A stretch of DNA of 64,000 nt from Paenibacillus abyssi (GTDB taxonomy: Bacteria; Bacillota; Bacilli; Paenibacillales; Paenibacillaceae): contig NZ_BMGR01000002.1 of the NCBI RefSeq assembly GCF_014640295.1, forward strand, positions 396,997 to 460,996. Direction: 5' to 3'. The notes under the pieces are model-generated. The model made no database searches and was not told the DNA's origin. It saw only the letters and a program-made list of their open reading frames with translations. Shown in pieces: positions 18,810 to 28,458 of the stretch. Within the stretch, counting starts at the first letter, position 1, and every line of letters begins with the position of its first letter. Position numbers and translations under genes: made by a program.

Positions 18810-18927
18810 ATAAAATATCGAACTGTGACCCACCTCTATTATATGCCTTTGGAACCATACACGTAATAGGACTGAAAGACTATATATTTTGGATACTTTT
18901 TCCACTTTAATTTCCCGCATCGTAACG

Positions 18928-18956
18928 CAAAAAAACCCGGTAAGTCGCCGACCGGG
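18928..18956 (-). terminator. Intrinsic terminator of dbpA
   Basis: CCCGGT-CGGCGACTT-ACCGGG followed by seven T on the minus strand, 22 bp beyond the helicase stop. Confidence 0.88.
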
Positions 18957-18978
18957 ATCATCCTAGGTTTGTTGCATC

Positions 18979-20427
18979 CTATTTCTTGTTCGCCTCTTGA
19001 ACCTTCAGAAGCTTTCCTTTGATCGTTGTATCCTTCATCTTATGGAGTACCAGACGGCCTTTGCCATTGAGAATATCCACATAGGAAGCATTATCCTCTA
19101 TGGTGATAATCCCTATGTCATTCGCCGACACACCTTCAATTTTGGCAATGGTGCCGACAAAGTCTACAGCTCTGATCTTCTTTTTCTTTCCACCGTTAAA
19201 ATACAGCTTCAGGATTTCTTGATCCATTCGGGAGCTTCTGTCCTTTTTGACGGCTGGCTGATTCCTCATCTTCGCTTCAAAGGCAGCTTTAACATGTGCC
19301 ACTGCTTCTTTTGAAGGACTTGTTTTCCTGGGGATCTCAAATCCGATATACTTCTCAATATTGAGAACGAATTTCTCTTCATTTGGCGTTGCGAAGGAGA
19401 TCGCTTTCCCCGTATGGCCAGCCCTTCCCGTTCGGCCGGTCCGATGCACATAACTCTCATTCTCTAATGGAAGGTCATAGTTGATCACATGACTGATGCT
19501 GTCTATATCAATCCCTCTTGCGGCTACATCCGTCGCAATTAGATAGCGGAATTCCCCTCGTTTGAACGCATTCATAACTTGAAAGCGATTGTCCTGCTCC
19601 ATTCCGCCATGGATTCTGTCACAAGGGTATCCCCGCTTGTCTAATTCTTTAAACACAACTTCTACCCTAACCTGCGTTCGGCAAAATATAATACAGCTGT
19701 CCGGATTCTCGACTATGGTAACATCCCGGAGCAATTGAAGCTTGTTCTCGTCCTTCACCATATAAAGCGAATGCTCAATTTGGCTTGTCGTTCTACCCTC
19801 TGTCTTCAACTCGATATCCAATGGATGATTCATATACCGATGGCATAAATTCTCTACATCCTTGGGCAGCGTCGCAGAGAACAGCATCGTCATTCGATCC
19901 TTGGGCAGATCGCGGATAATTTTCTCCACCTGCTCGATAAATCCCATGCTCAGCATCTCATCGGCTTCATCAATCACAAGAAACCTCACTTGCTCCAAGT
20001 CAATGGTTTGCTTCTCGATATGATCCATTATCCGTCCCGGCGTACCTACGACAACGTGATTTTTGTGCGTCAGCTGCACCTTTTGCCTGGCAAAAGGCTG
20101 CTTCCCATAAATAGCGGTTGCCTTGATTCGTTTATATCGGCCAATATTCATGATGTCCTGTTTGACCTGATCAGCAAGCTCGCGCGTTGGCGTTAGAATC
20201 AAAGCCTGCGGCCGATTCTCTTCCCATTCCACCATTTCACAGATCGGAATGCCGTAAGCCGCAGTTTTACCGCTTCCCGTATGGGATTTGACGGTCATAT
20301 CCTTCTTCTCAAGCGCAAAGGGGATCACCCTGCTTTGAACTTCCGTGGGCTTTTGGTACCCCAAGCTATCCAAGGCACGGATAATATCCTCACTTAAATT
20401 GTAATCCTTAAATCCTTGTTCATTCAT
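18979..20427 (-). CDS. dbpA: DEAD-box ATP-dependent RNA helicase DbpA/YxiN
   Basis: This 482-residue protein was given the start [11 protein letters not shown] (ATG at 20427) because AAGGGG precedes it and the longer frame to 20607 is not conserved-looking. The motifs are GYQKPTEVQ (Q motif), SHTGSGKT (Walker A), [17 protein letters not shown] as [12 protein letters not shown], and HRTGRTGR. The C-terminal domain (from about 405) with [23 protein letters not shown] is the RNA-binding domain of the DbpA/YxiN subfamily, which binds hairpin 92 of 23S rRNA and acts in 50S assembly. It is monocistronic with its own terminator. Confidence 0.93.
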   Translation of the reverse strand: MNEQGFKDYNLSEDIIRALDSLGYQKPTEVQSRVIPFALEKKDMTVKSHTGSGKTAAYGIPICEMVEWEENRPQALILTPTRELADQVKQDIMNIGRYKRIKATAIYGKQPFARQKVQLTHKNHVVVGTPGRIMDHIEKQTIDLEQVRFLVIDEADEMLSMGFIEQVEKIIRDLPKDRMTMLFSATLPKDVENLCHRYMNHPLDIELKTEGRTTSQIEHSLYMVKDENKLQLLRDVTIVENPDSCIIFCRTQVRVEVVFKELDKRGYPCDRIHGGMEQDNRFQVMNAFKRGEFRYLIATDVAARGIDIDSISHVINYDLPLENESYVHRTGRTGRAGHTGKAISFATPNEEKFVLNIEKYIGFEIPRKTSPSKEAVAHVKAAFEAKMRNQPAVKKDRSSRMDQEILKLYFNGGKKKKIRAVDFVGTIAKIEGVSANDIGIITIEDNASYVDILNGKGRLVLHKMKDTTIKGKLLKVQEANKK

Positions 20428-20632
20428 AAATAAACCCCTTTGTTTAAATAGCGGCGGCTTCCATTGTAAGGAAAGATAACATTTGAACCTTGTGAGATAA
20501 ATGTATCCTAATATTATGGACATTCCCGCCCATTCCATGCAGGAAGGCGACTCTTCATGATACGATATTACGAACCGCTTAGCCAGCCCACTACGTTCTC
20601 CGAACAAGCTATAACGGCTAAATTCATGCAGT

Positions 20633-23086
20633 TCACAATTTAATTGATTCTATTCTCAGGGGTGCGAAGAAAGCTTCCTCCACCTCATCTGCAGACAGTG
20701 GTCGGCTATAATAATATCCTTGAATCTCCTTACAATCATTTTTCATTAAGATCTCGAGCTGTTCTTTCGTCTCAATTCCTTCCGCTATGACATCCAGATT
20801 TAAATGTTGCGCCATGGATATAATGGTAGCCACGATTGCCTTATCATTTTGATCCACTGTAATATCACGGATAAAGGAACGGTCGATTTTGAGCTTATGT
20901 ATCGGTAAATTTTTTAAATAACTCAGTGAGCTATATCCTGTTCCGAAGTCATCCAGGCTGATTCGAATCCCGTGTTCAGTTAATTTGTGTAATATGCTGC
21001 TTGAAACCGCAGCATCCATCATCATGCTTTCTGTAATTTCCAATTCCAAATATTGGGGTTGGAGGTCAACTTCCTTAAGAATCCCCTTGATGTGTTCGGT
21101 TAAATGAGATTGGTGAAATTGCTGGGATGATAAATTTACTGAAACAGGGATAAGCGGACCTCCCGCGTTATGCCATTCTTTCATTTGTCGACAAGCTTCC
21201 CGTAATACCCAGGTCCCCAACTCATAAATCATCCCTGTTTCTTCTGCAATGGGGATGAATACTCCCGGAGATATAATGCCTCTAGTTGGGTGATTCCAAC
21301 GAACTAGCGCCTCAACTCCGATCATTTGGCTATCCCCTGCTCGAATTTGAGGTTGATAGTCGAGGAAAATCTGGTTGCGTTGGATAGCCTGTCTTAGATC
21401 AGCTTCCAGCTCAATTTTCTCTTTCATTTGTGCATTTAATTGACCCGTGTAGAATTGATAGCCGTTCTTCCCGTTTTTCTTCACCTCATACATGGCAGCA
21501 TCCGCATTTTTTAGCAATTGTACTGGGTCTTGTCCGTCAAGAGGATATACCGTGATCCCCAAGCTTGCCGTTACGTAAAAATCGTTCTCTTTTAGACGGT
21601 ACGGAATCCCGATTGTTCCAATGATTCGTTCCGCTAATTGTTCAATTTCGTTGCTTTCATAACCTCCATCGCACAGCAAGGTAAACTCATCGCCGCCCAT
21701 ACGAGCTAATGTCACCTTATAATCACGTATGCAATGAAGTATTCGTTCACAGACCTCCTGCAGGAACATGTCTCCATATGTATGTCCTAATGAATCATTG
21801 ATAATTTTGAAGCGGTCTATGTCCATAACCATCACAAAAAATCGTTTCGCTTTACTTTCAATCATTTGGGAAAGCAATTGATTAAACATCCGCCTATTTG
21901 GCAATCCCGTTAATTCATCATGAAAAGCAAGATATTGAATCTTTTCTTTTGATTGCTTTTCCTCCGTCACATCTTTGGCGATAATATAGCTGCCGACAAC
22001 CTGTCCCTCTAGTTCTACCGGAACGTTAACGACATTTAAGTCGATACGGTATCCTTCTTGATGGACCATCGCGGTTTGATAGTTTTGCATTTCTCCGCCT
22101 AATGATTTTAAGAACATCTGCCTTGTGCGCTCCCGTTCTTCCGCCACGATAAAGGAAAATATGTTGTCTATTTTCCGATGGCGGAGCCACTCACCGGATA
22201 AACCTGTGAGCTTCGTTACAGCTGAATTGAACCCAATAATTCGGTGACGCATGTCTACAGAAATGATTGCATCGTGATTATTTTCAAATAAAGACTTATA
22301 CCATTTTTCACTTTGCTGTATTTCGGAATCTTTTCGGGAAAAACGGTTGGAAATAAATATTCCAGTAAGAGATAATCCAAGAGTTAGGAGCGTTCCTCCC
22401 GCAATGATATAAGCTAAATATTTCTGATCCAGAATCATGCCTTTTGGTGTGGTTAATGAATGTCCTACCCCAAACTGGGCTGCATACATGCCCGTATAAT
22501 GCATTCCTACGACTGCCGCCCCCATAATAAAGCCACTACCAAGTTTTTTCCACACTTTACTCGGCTCATTCCCCTTGCGGAAATAAAACGACAACCACAA
22601 TGCCGCAATAGAGGCCACAACAGCTATGATAACAGATAATGCAAAATAACCAGGTTGATAGGAAATATTAATTTGCATGGCGCCCATACCGATATAATGC
22701 ATCGCTGAAATGCCGCTCGCAAGCAGCATACCTCCCCCTAGCAATTGAGGCCATGTTAGTTGACTTCGGCCTACGACTAATAAAGCAAAGAATGAGGCTA
22801 CAATGACAACCATTACGGAAAGTATGATCGTCACTAAGCTGTAAGGAACTGAAGTACTTAACGAAAATGCAAGCATTCCGATAAAATGCATCGACCAAAC
22901 CCCTAAGCCCATCGCAACCGCACCAAATAAGAGCCATGACCAGCGATAAATTCCTTTGGATGTACTTATTCGTCCCACTAAATCAAGAACGGTATAAGAT
23001 GCAACTATTGCAACAATATAAGAAAATAAAACTAATGTCATATCGTAAGATCCATGCGGGTGATCCACTGTTATCCCTCTTTTCAA
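20633..23086 (-). CDS. MHYT-PAS-GGDEF-EAL cyclic-di-GMP protein (YkoW-like)
   Basis: This 817-residue membrane protein has an N-terminal MHYT sensor with the three signature motifs MHFIGM (66-71), MHYIGM (129-134) and MHYTGM (195-200) among seven membrane spans. A PAS domain follows (about 262-375), then GGDEF (about 385-545, with intact MGGDEF) and EAL (about 555-805, with VEALVRW and DDFGTGYSS). Both catalytic motifs look intact, so it could make and/or degrade c-di-GMP. MHYT domains are proposed to bind copper and sense O2, CO or NO. The layout equals B. subtilis YkoW. It is monocistronic. Confidence 0.9.
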   Translation of the reverse strand: MKRGITVDHPHGSYDMTLVLFSYIVAIVASYTVLDLVGRISTSKGIYRWSWLLFGAVAMGLGVWSMHFIGMLAFSLSTSVPYSLVTIILSVMVVIVASFFALLVVGRSQLTWPQLLGGGMLLASGISAMHYIGMGAMQINISYQPGYFALSVIIAVVASIAALWLSFYFRKGNEPSKVWKKLGSGFIMGAAVVGMHYTGMYAAQFGVGHSLTTPKGMILDQKYLAYIIAGGTLLTLGLSLTGIFISNRFSRKDSEIQQSEKWYKSLFENNHDAIISVDMRHRIIGFNSAVTKLTGLSGEWLRHRKIDNIFSFIVAEERERTRQMFLKSLGGEMQNYQTAMVHQEGYRIDLNVVNVPVELEGQVVGSYIIAKDVTEEKQSKEKIQYLAFHDELTGLPNRRMFNQLLSQMIESKAKRFFVMVMDIDRFKIINDSLGHTYGDMFLQEVCERILHCIRDYKVTLARMGGDEFTLLCDGGYESNEIEQLAERIIGTIGIPYRLKENDFYVTASLGITVYPLDGQDPVQLLKNADAAMYEVKKNGKNGYQFYTGQLNAQMKEKIELEADLRQAIQRNQIFLDYQPQIRAGDSQMIGVEALVRWNHPTRGIISPGVFIPIAEETGMIYELGTWVLREACRQMKEWHNAGGPLIPVSVNLSSQQFHQSHLTEHIKGILKEVDLQPQYLELEITESMMMDAAVSSSILHKLTEHGIRISLDDFGTGYSSLSYLKNLPIHKLKIDRSFIRDITVDQNDKAIVATIISMAQHLNLDVIAEGIETKEQLEILMKNDCKEIQGYYYSRPLSADEVEEAFFAPLRIESIKL

Positions 23087-23254
23087 CTAACTAATTTGAT
23101 AAACATTCTAGTATCAAAGTGAGTTAACTTTACGTTAATATCTCAATATCAGCTTATCCTGTAATCATTTCTCCGTAAATGATAAAGTTCCTGCCATTTC
23201 CGTATAATCTTCCGATACTGATGTTACCGACCGACGGGAAATTGAGGTGAGAGG

Positions 23255-23416
23255 ATGATCTTGCTTGGTTTAAAGGAGTATTACGATCGCAAAGCGGCAA
23301 TTGGAGAAATCGCCCCAGACGGCTGGATTGGAGGCGGGATTGATCTTCTGCTTGAGCTGGATCTGCCCTTCATCCACAAACACAAACAAACCCCGAACGA
23401 ATCGTCCGGGGCTTAA
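23255..23416 (+). pseudogene. N-terminal fragment of a type I-C CRISPR Cas8c/Csd1-like gene
   Basis: The 53-codon frame begins MILLGLKEYYDRKAAIGEIA and continues PDGW...GIDLLLELD, closely following the usual Csd1/Cas8c N-terminus (MIL-aL-eYY-Rka-...-iAP-G-...-i-f-ieiD). It has a good ribosome binding site (GAGGTGAGAGG) and overlaps an upstream open frame as ATGA, as in cas5c-cas8c operons. After about 40 residues it stops resembling Csd1 (about 600 residues normally). No repeats, other cas genes or array lie nearby, so this is a relic. It overlaps the ABC-operon terminator. Confidence 0.5.
23391..23411 (-). terminator. Intrinsic terminator of the abf-ABC transporter operon
   Basis: CCCCGGAC-GATTC-GTTCGGGG followed by TTTGTTTG on the minus strand, 16 bp past the last permease gene. 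Confidence 0.82.
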
Positions 23417-23426
23417 CCATAGTCCC

Positions 23427-24296
23427 TTACCCCTTCACTCCGCCAACGGTCAGACCTGAGATGAAGAAGCGCTGGAAAAACAGAAACAAGACAATCAATG
23501 GAAGTACGGTGAGCAGCGATCCGGCAATCAGGATATCGTAATTGTTGCCGTACGGGGTGACGAGGGAAGACAAGCCGATCGGCAGCGTCAGCTTCTCGTT
23601 CGTCCGCAGCACGATGATCGGCCAGAGGAAATTGTTCCAGCTGTGCAGCGCCTGCAGAATGGCCATCGCGCCGTATGCCGGCGCCATCAGCGGCATCATA
23701 ATGCGAAAGAAAATGCCGAATTCGGTACAGCCGTCGATCCGGCTAGCGTCGAGAAAATCCTTCGGCAGCCCCATCGCGTACTGGCGGAAGAAAAAGATCG
23801 GCAGCGGCGCCACCGCAAACGGCAGAATGACGCCCCAAATCGTATCGATGAGCTTCAGGGAAATCATCAGCTTATACATCGGCAGCAGCAGAATTTCGAT
23901 GGGTATCATCATGACGACGAGCACCATCAGGAAAATGAGGTTTCTGCCCGCGAATCGATACACGGCAAGGCCGTAGCCGACCAGGGATGAAAACAGCAGG
24001 CAGATGACCGTAAACACGGCGGTGATGACGATACTATTCTTGTACCAAAGCAGATAGCTGCTGGTCGCGCCGAATTCGTTCGGCAGAAACACGGACATGT
24101 AATTTCTGAGCGTCAGCAGCTCTGGCTGAATTTTCAGGTTCAACCCGTAACGGAGCAGCTCCTGCGACGGCTTAAACGAAGCGAGCAGCAAGGCGAATAA
24201 AGGGAACAGCGCGACAACAGTAAACACGATAAACAGAATGAGCATCAATACCGAAGGAAGACTCCGGCCGGCTTTTTTATCGTTCACGATTCTCAA
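23427..24296 (-). CDS. Sugar ABC transporter permease (MalG/AraQ-like)
   Basis: This 289-residue inner-membrane permease has six predicted spans. The cytoplasmic EAA loop reads DASRIDGCTEFGIFFRIMMP, which contacts the ATPase. The length and C-terminus (LFFQRFFISGLTVGGVKG) are typical of MalG-type CUT1 permeases. Its start overlaps the upstream permease by 4 bp. It is last in the operon abfA - binding protein - permease - permease. No ATPase gene is present; in Bacillus and Paenibacillus a shared MsmX-type ATPase usually energises such importers. The likely substrate is arabino-oligosaccharides, from context. Confidence 0.92.
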   Translation of the reverse strand: MRIVNDKKAGRSLPSVLMLILFIVFTVVALFPLFALLLASFKPSQELLRYGLNLKIQPELLTLRNYMSVFLPNEFGATSSYLLWYKNSIVITAVFTVICLLFSSLVGYGLAVYRFAGRNLIFLMVLVVMMIPIEILLLPMYKLMISLKLIDTIWGVILPFAVAPLPIFFFRQYAMGLPKDFLDASRIDGCTEFGIFFRIMMPLMAPAYGAMAILQALHSWNNFLWPIIVLRTNEKLTLPIGLSSLVTPYGNNYDILIAGSLLTVLPLIVLFLFFQRFFISGLTVGGVKG

Positions 24297-25228
24297 TCCT
24301 CCTTACGGAACTGCCCGGTAGCTCTTAGTTGTATGATGTTGATGACAAGCGTTATACAAAGCAGGGTAATACCTACAGCGGCTCCAAAGCCCATGTTGTT
24401 CTGCTGCAGCCCCTCGCGGTAAATATAACCCACTATAGTCAGACCGATATTTTGCGGGGAATTGCTTCCGCCCCATAGCATATAGCTTTCGGTAAACATG
24501 GCGTATCCGCCATAGATGCTGATCGTCAGCACGTAAATTGTAATCGGTTTCAACATTGGCAGTGTAATATAATAACATTTTTGCAGCGCCGTCGCGCCGT
24601 CGATGCCGGCCGATTCGTACAGTTCGTTCGGAATATTTTGCAACGCGGATAAAAAATAAAGAATGTTGACGCCGATCCAGCGCCAGCTTGCGAGCGCAAC
24701 GAGCGCCATCATGCTCGACCACGGATTGACCAGCCATTTGATCGGGTCGACGCCGAAATAACCAAGGAAGGAGTTAAGCAAAGCGCCTTCAAGCTCGCCG
24801 AAAATCAGCCTGAAAATCGTACCTGCCACGACAACCGACGTGAGCGCCGGAATAAACATGGCGGAGCGGAAAAAGTTTTTGGCCACCATGCGGGACGAAT
24901 TCAAAAATATGGCCAGCACCAACGGAACCGGAATGAGGATGAGCAAAGTCCATAAGGTAAACACGGTGCTGTTGCGAAGCGCTTTATAAAAATCGGGATT
25001 CATCAGATTGCTAAAGTTTTTAAGACCGATAAACTTGGTCACGCCCGGCGCGATTTCCTGAAACGCCATGATGATCGTGTTGACCATCGGATACAGGAAA
25101 AACAGAAAAAACGAGACGATAAACGGCAAAACGAACAAATAGGGAGCCGCTTTTTGCGAGTACAGCAGCTTCCTGAGCCTGCCGTCGCTTGTTTTACCTT
25201 GGATGGAAGGCGAAACGTTAGCGCTCAA
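24293..25228 (-). CDS. Sugar ABC transporter permease (MalF/AraP-like)
   Basis: This 311-residue protein has six predicted membrane spans and the EAA loop YESAGIDGATALQKCYYITLPML. The N-terminus (about 30 hydrophilic residues, then YLFVLPFIVSFFLFFLYPMV) is typical of MalF-type CUT1 permeases. It pairs with the MalG-type permease downstream (4-bp overlap) and follows the solute-binding protein by 62 bp. Together they would form the channel of an importer for arabinose-containing oligosaccharides. Substrate assignment is by context with the arabinofuranosidase. Confidence 0.92.
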   Translation of the reverse strand: MSANVSPSIQGKTSDGRLRKLLYSQKAAPYLFVLPFIVSFFLFFLYPMVNTIIMAFQEIAPGVTKFIGLKNFSNLMNPDFYKALRNSTVFTLWTLLILIPVPLVLAIFLNSSRMVAKNFFRSAMFIPALTSVVVAGTIFRLIFGELEGALLNSFLGYFGVDPIKWLVNPWSSMMALVALASWRWIGVNILYFLSALQNIPNELYESAGIDGATALQKCYYITLPMLKPITIYVLTISIYGGYAMFTESYMLWGGSNSPQNIGLTIVGYIYREGLQQNNMGFGAAVGITLLCITLVINIIQLRATGQFRKED

Positions 25229-25290
25229 AATAATCCCTCCTAAAATAGTCGGATATCAGTCTTCTGAGAGACTGATATCCGAACGGCCTG

Positions 25291-26622
25291 TTAGTTTCGA
25301 AACTGATCCGCAGCTTCCTTCAGTACTTTGGCCGGATCTTCTTTGCCTTCAAGCACCCGCGGGAGCACGTCGCTCTTGATTTTGTCGACGATGGCGGGAA
25401 TATCCTCGGTAATGTGCACCGGATTGATTTCGTCCTTCACTTCGATCAGCGTATCGAAAATATTCGTGCCGAAATATTCGGTGAACTTGTTCGCTTCCTT
25501 CATCTCAGGCAGATCCCAAACATCGGTGCGGAGCGGATCGAAGCCGAGTATTTTCCACGTCTGGATGCTGCCTTCCTTGGACATTTTGGCGAACGCCAGA
25601 AACTGCTTCGCAAGCTCCGGAACCTTCACCTGATTCGTGACGACCGTTCCCGTACCGCCCATGCCGGCCGAGCGGAATCCGCCATCCGTCCAGGCGGGCA
25701 TCGGTTTGATGATGATATTGCCTTTCAGGCTTGGCATGTAATCGGTCAGACGAACCATGTACCAGTAGGGCATCATAACCGAAGCCGCGCCGCCGTTGTC
25801 CATAAAGCCGAAATATTCCTCGGCGGCGTGGTCGCCGCCCGGCGCGATCACCGCGACTTTCTCGTCAAGCAGCTTCTGCGCGAATTTGAGCGTGTTGACA
25901 TTAATCTCGTTATCCAAAATGACGTTCCCGTTCTCGTCCAGATAGTCCGAGCCTTGCTGGTTAATCGCCGGCCATAGGAACCAGTGGTCCGAAGTTTCCA
26001 GCGTTGTCATCGGTTTGCCGGTAGCGGCCACAACCTTTTTGCCGGCCTCGAGATAATCGTCCCAAGTAACGATCGAGTCGGGGTCTACCCCCGCCTGATC
26101 GAGAATTCCCTTGTTGTAGTACATGACGGTTGCGCCGACGTGGAAGTCGATGCCGTAATATTTGCCGTCTTTGCTGTAAATATCGAAACGGGATTTAACC
26201 ACGTTGCCAAGCTCGGGCTCGACGACATCGTTTAATTCAACGAGCTGCGGCTGGCCTTTCAGGAAGTTGCCAAATTTGCTAATCTCGACATCCGCCAAAT
26301 CCGGCGCTCCGGTGCCCGATTGCAGCGCGAGCAGCAGCTTGTTGTGCATGTCCTCGTAAGGAAGCGTTGTCAATTCAAGCGTCACTTGTTTGTCCGGGTT
26401 TTTCTCATTCCACTGCCGCTCCATCTCTTTGTAAAAATTGATATGCAGCTCGCTGAACGTCCAGAGCGAAAGCTTCGTCGCAGCACCGCTGTTTGCGGTA
26501 CCGCCCTCGCCTTCGTTCGCCGCGGCGTTGCCGCCGCTGCCCGAATTGTTGCCGCTGCATCCAACCAGAATGGTGAACAGCATCATGACCGACAAAAGAA
26601 AAATTACCGACCCTTTACGCAT
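25291..26622 (-). CDS. Sugar ABC transporter solute-binding lipoprotein
   Basis: This 443-residue lipoprotein starts at ATG 26622 (MRKGSVIFLLSVMMLFTILV); AAAGAGGCG precedes this ATG, whereas the upstream GTG at 26640 lacks a site. The lipobox is LVGC, so the mature protein begins at Cys and is followed by a Gly/Asn/Ala linker. The body has the extracellular family-1 binding fold (SLWTFSELHINFYKEMERQWNEK, LLLALQSGTGAPDLADVEI). It delivers oligosaccharide to the two permeases downstream. It follows abfA by 57 bp and is probably cotranscribed with it. Confidence 0.92.
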   Translation of the reverse strand: MRKGSVIFLLSVMMLFTILVGCSGNNSGSGGNAAANEGEGGTANSGAATKLSLWTFSELHINFYKEMERQWNEKNPDKQVTLELTTLPYEDMHNKLLLALQSGTGAPDLADVEISKFGNFLKGQPQLVELNDVVEPELGNVVKSRFDIYSKDGKYYGIDFHVGATVMYYNKGILDQAGVDPDSIVTWDDYLEAGKKVVAATGKPMTTLETSDHWFLWPAINQQGSDYLDENGNVILDNEINVNTLKFAQKLLDEKVAVIAPGGDHAAEEYFGFMDNGGAASVMMPYWYMVRLTDYMPSLKGNIIIKPMPAWTDGGFRSAGMGGTGTVVTNQVKVPELAKQFLAFAKMSKEGSIQTWKILGFDPLRTDVWDLPEMKEANKFTEYFGTNIFDTLIEVKDEINPVHITEDIPAIVDKIKSDVLPRVLEGKEDPAKVLKEAADQFRN

Positions 26623-26679
26623 ACTATCGCCTCTTTTCACTGTATTGTTGAATATCTTCGTTTAGGAAGATCGCCAAAC

Positions 26680-28158
26680 CTAAGCCAATACAAGAACGTT
26701 TACGGAGTGAGGCTCTACGTCAAACTGCAGCTGCTGCCCTTCAATCGCGAGCGGCCGCCTTACCGTACGAACCTGATTGATGCCCACATCGTTGTAAGCG
26801 TCTTTGGAGTCGCCGACTACGCTGTATAAGGTGGCCTGCGTATATGAACCGCCGACCGGTACGATTATTGTCTCGGGCTGTTCCGGATGGCGGTTAACGA
26901 TAGCGGTGCGCAAGCTCGCATCCTCGGTCCGTTTCGTCGCGACGATGTCGAGCGTCGGCACCTGTACCGCGGCATCTCCTTCGCCGACCGTAAACGACCT
27001 GTTGTCCCCCAGCCACGAATCGATCACAACATCGCCAAGCTGCTGCGTGTACAGTGCGAACACATGGTATGTCGAGCGCAGTACGATACCTTCCGGATTG
27101 GTGAACACGGCTCCTCTGGTGTTGACGGTCGGAGCGAAATTGGCCATCCCGACAACGTCGCAATGTCTATGGCAAGCATTCAGCACGGAAGCGGAGAATA
27201 CGGCGTCCGCCATCGTGTAGGTGGAGTTGTCGTCGTTTTTGTCACGCGGGGTGACGCAGTCCTCGGTTTTCGAATCGACATGAGGATGGTACCAGCCGCG
27301 AAGATTCCATTCGTCGAAGGCGATGCGGATTTTGCCCAAATAACCGAGCGACTCGAGAATGCTTTTCGTCCTGACAATCGGAGGCTCGATATGAACCGTT
27401 TTTGCCATGCAGTACTCGTAATTCGAAAGCTCGTTGTTGATACCCGGTTTATCCCAGTAATCATGGATGGAGATCCAGTCCAAATATTTGCCGGCTTTGC
27501 GGAGCAAGTCGATATTCCAGTCCAGATCCGGAATGCTCGCCGCGAGCAGCTCGATCGTCGGGTCAACCCGTTTCATCATTTTCGCGGATTCTCTGACGAA
27601 GCTTCCCCACTCGCCGATTTCCTTGGCGCCCATTTCCCAATGACCGTAGTTTTCATTGCCGATGCTCCAATATTTCACTTTAAACGGCTCTTTGTATCCG
27701 TTCTCAATTCTCAGTTTAGCCCATTTGCCTTCCGACTCCAGGTTGCAGTATTCGACCCAGTCGCTCATCTCTTCCGGCGTACCTGTGCCCGCATTCGTGC
27801 AGATATACGGCTCGGCGCCGATCTCCCGGCAGTACTCCATGAATTCATCGGTGCCGAACTCGTTGGATTCCTCGACACGCCATGCCTTATCGAAATAAGG
27901 AACCCGGTTTTTCCCGACGCCGTCCTTCCAGTTGTAAGCGGAAACAAAACAGCCGCCAGGCCAGCGCACAACGGGAACTTCGATATTTTTCAGCGCATCC
28001 AGCACATCCTTGCGGAAGCCGCGCGAATCCGACAAAGCGGAGCCCGGCTCATAGATGCCCCCGTAAATTTGACGGTGAAAGTGTTCAATAAACTGGCCGA
28101 AGATTTTTTTGTCCCTTTTGCCGATTTCTCGGTGTGCATTCAGTTCCATTTTTGCCAT
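26680..28158 (-). CDS. abfA: GH51 alpha-N-arabinofuranosidase
   Basis: This 492-residue intracellular enzyme releases terminal L-arabinose from arabino-oligosaccharides. I chose the ATG at 28158 (MAKMELNAHREIGK) after AAAGGAG; the longer frame lacks support. The acid/base Glu is in YWSIGNENYGHWEMG and the nucleophile in IAFDEWNLRGWY. VPVVRWPGGCFVSAYNWKDG is the usual GH51 motif, and there is no signal peptide. It heads an operon with the ABC importer and lies divergent from a LacI regulator. Imported oligosaccharides would be hydrolysed here and the arabinose fed to AraA, AraB and AraD nearby. Confidence 0.94.
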   Translation of the reverse strand: MAKMELNAHREIGKRDKKIFGQFIEHFHRQIYGGIYEPGSALSDSRGFRKDVLDALKNIEVPVVRWPGGCFVSAYNWKDGVGKNRVPYFDKAWRVEESNEFGTDEFMEYCREIGAEPYICTNAGTGTPEEMSDWVEYCNLESEGKWAKLRIENGYKEPFKVKYWSIGNENYGHWEMGAKEIGEWGSFVRESAKMMKRVDPTIELLAASIPDLDWNIDLLRKAGKYLDWISIHDYWDKPGINNELSNYEYCMAKTVHIEPPIVRTKSILESLGYLGKIRIAFDEWNLRGWYHPHVDSKTEDCVTPRDKNDDNSTYTMADAVFSASVLNACHRHCDVVGMANFAPTVNTRGAVFTNPEGIVLRSTYHVFALYTQQLGDVVIDSWLGDNRSFTVGEGDAAVQVPTLDIVATKRTEDASLRTAIVNRHPEQPETIIVPVGGSYTQATLYSVVGDSKDAYNDVGINQVRTVRRPLAIEGQQLQFDVEPHSVNVLVLA

Positions 28159-28187
28159 TGTCCCATGTCTCTCCTTTGGTATGTATT

Positions 28188-28440
28188 CCGTGTGCGCCCA
28201 CGAAAATATGTCGAAATTTACGTTGGCGGACACGGTCGTGTACTGACGCTTTCGTGGGCGTACACGATAGTCCAAAAAATAAAATCAGAAGCCCCGGCAG
28301 GCAAATCCATGACATCGACTCCTGATATTGGCAAATATATCCCATAAAAATTGCGGTGTCAATAAGTTTTTTTTCGAGCAAATCTTGTTTTGAGAGCGCG
28401 GATCAATTACTATATTGTTAGTAACGTGTGCGCAAACGCT
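28188..28440. promoter_or_regulatory. Four copies of a CGTGTnCGC(A/C)(A/C)ACG operator-like motif
   Basis: The region between abfA and the LacI gene contains TGTGCGCCCACGAAAA (28191, plus), TGTCCGCCAACGTAAA (28232-28217, minus), TGTACGCCCACGAAAG (28264-28249, minus) and TGTGCGCAAACGCT (28427, plus). All are preceded by CG and fit one consensus. The first and third are an inverted pair 43 bp apart. They are candidate LacI-regulator binding sites that could control both divergent transcription units; the 28427 copy lies 31 bp before the lacI start. Confidence 0.55.
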
Positions 28441-28458
28441 ATTCTAAGGAGCTGCTTG

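Noticed and set aside
20551..20575. CATGATACGATATTACGAACCG upstream of dbpA, possible attachment remnant
   Set aside because: It lacks the 15-4-15 geometry and the GGCGAA flank; similarity is limited to TGATACG.
26887..28347. Long open frame (486 codons) antisense to abfA
   Set aside because: It is a shadow of the GH51 gene; no ribosome binding site or domain.
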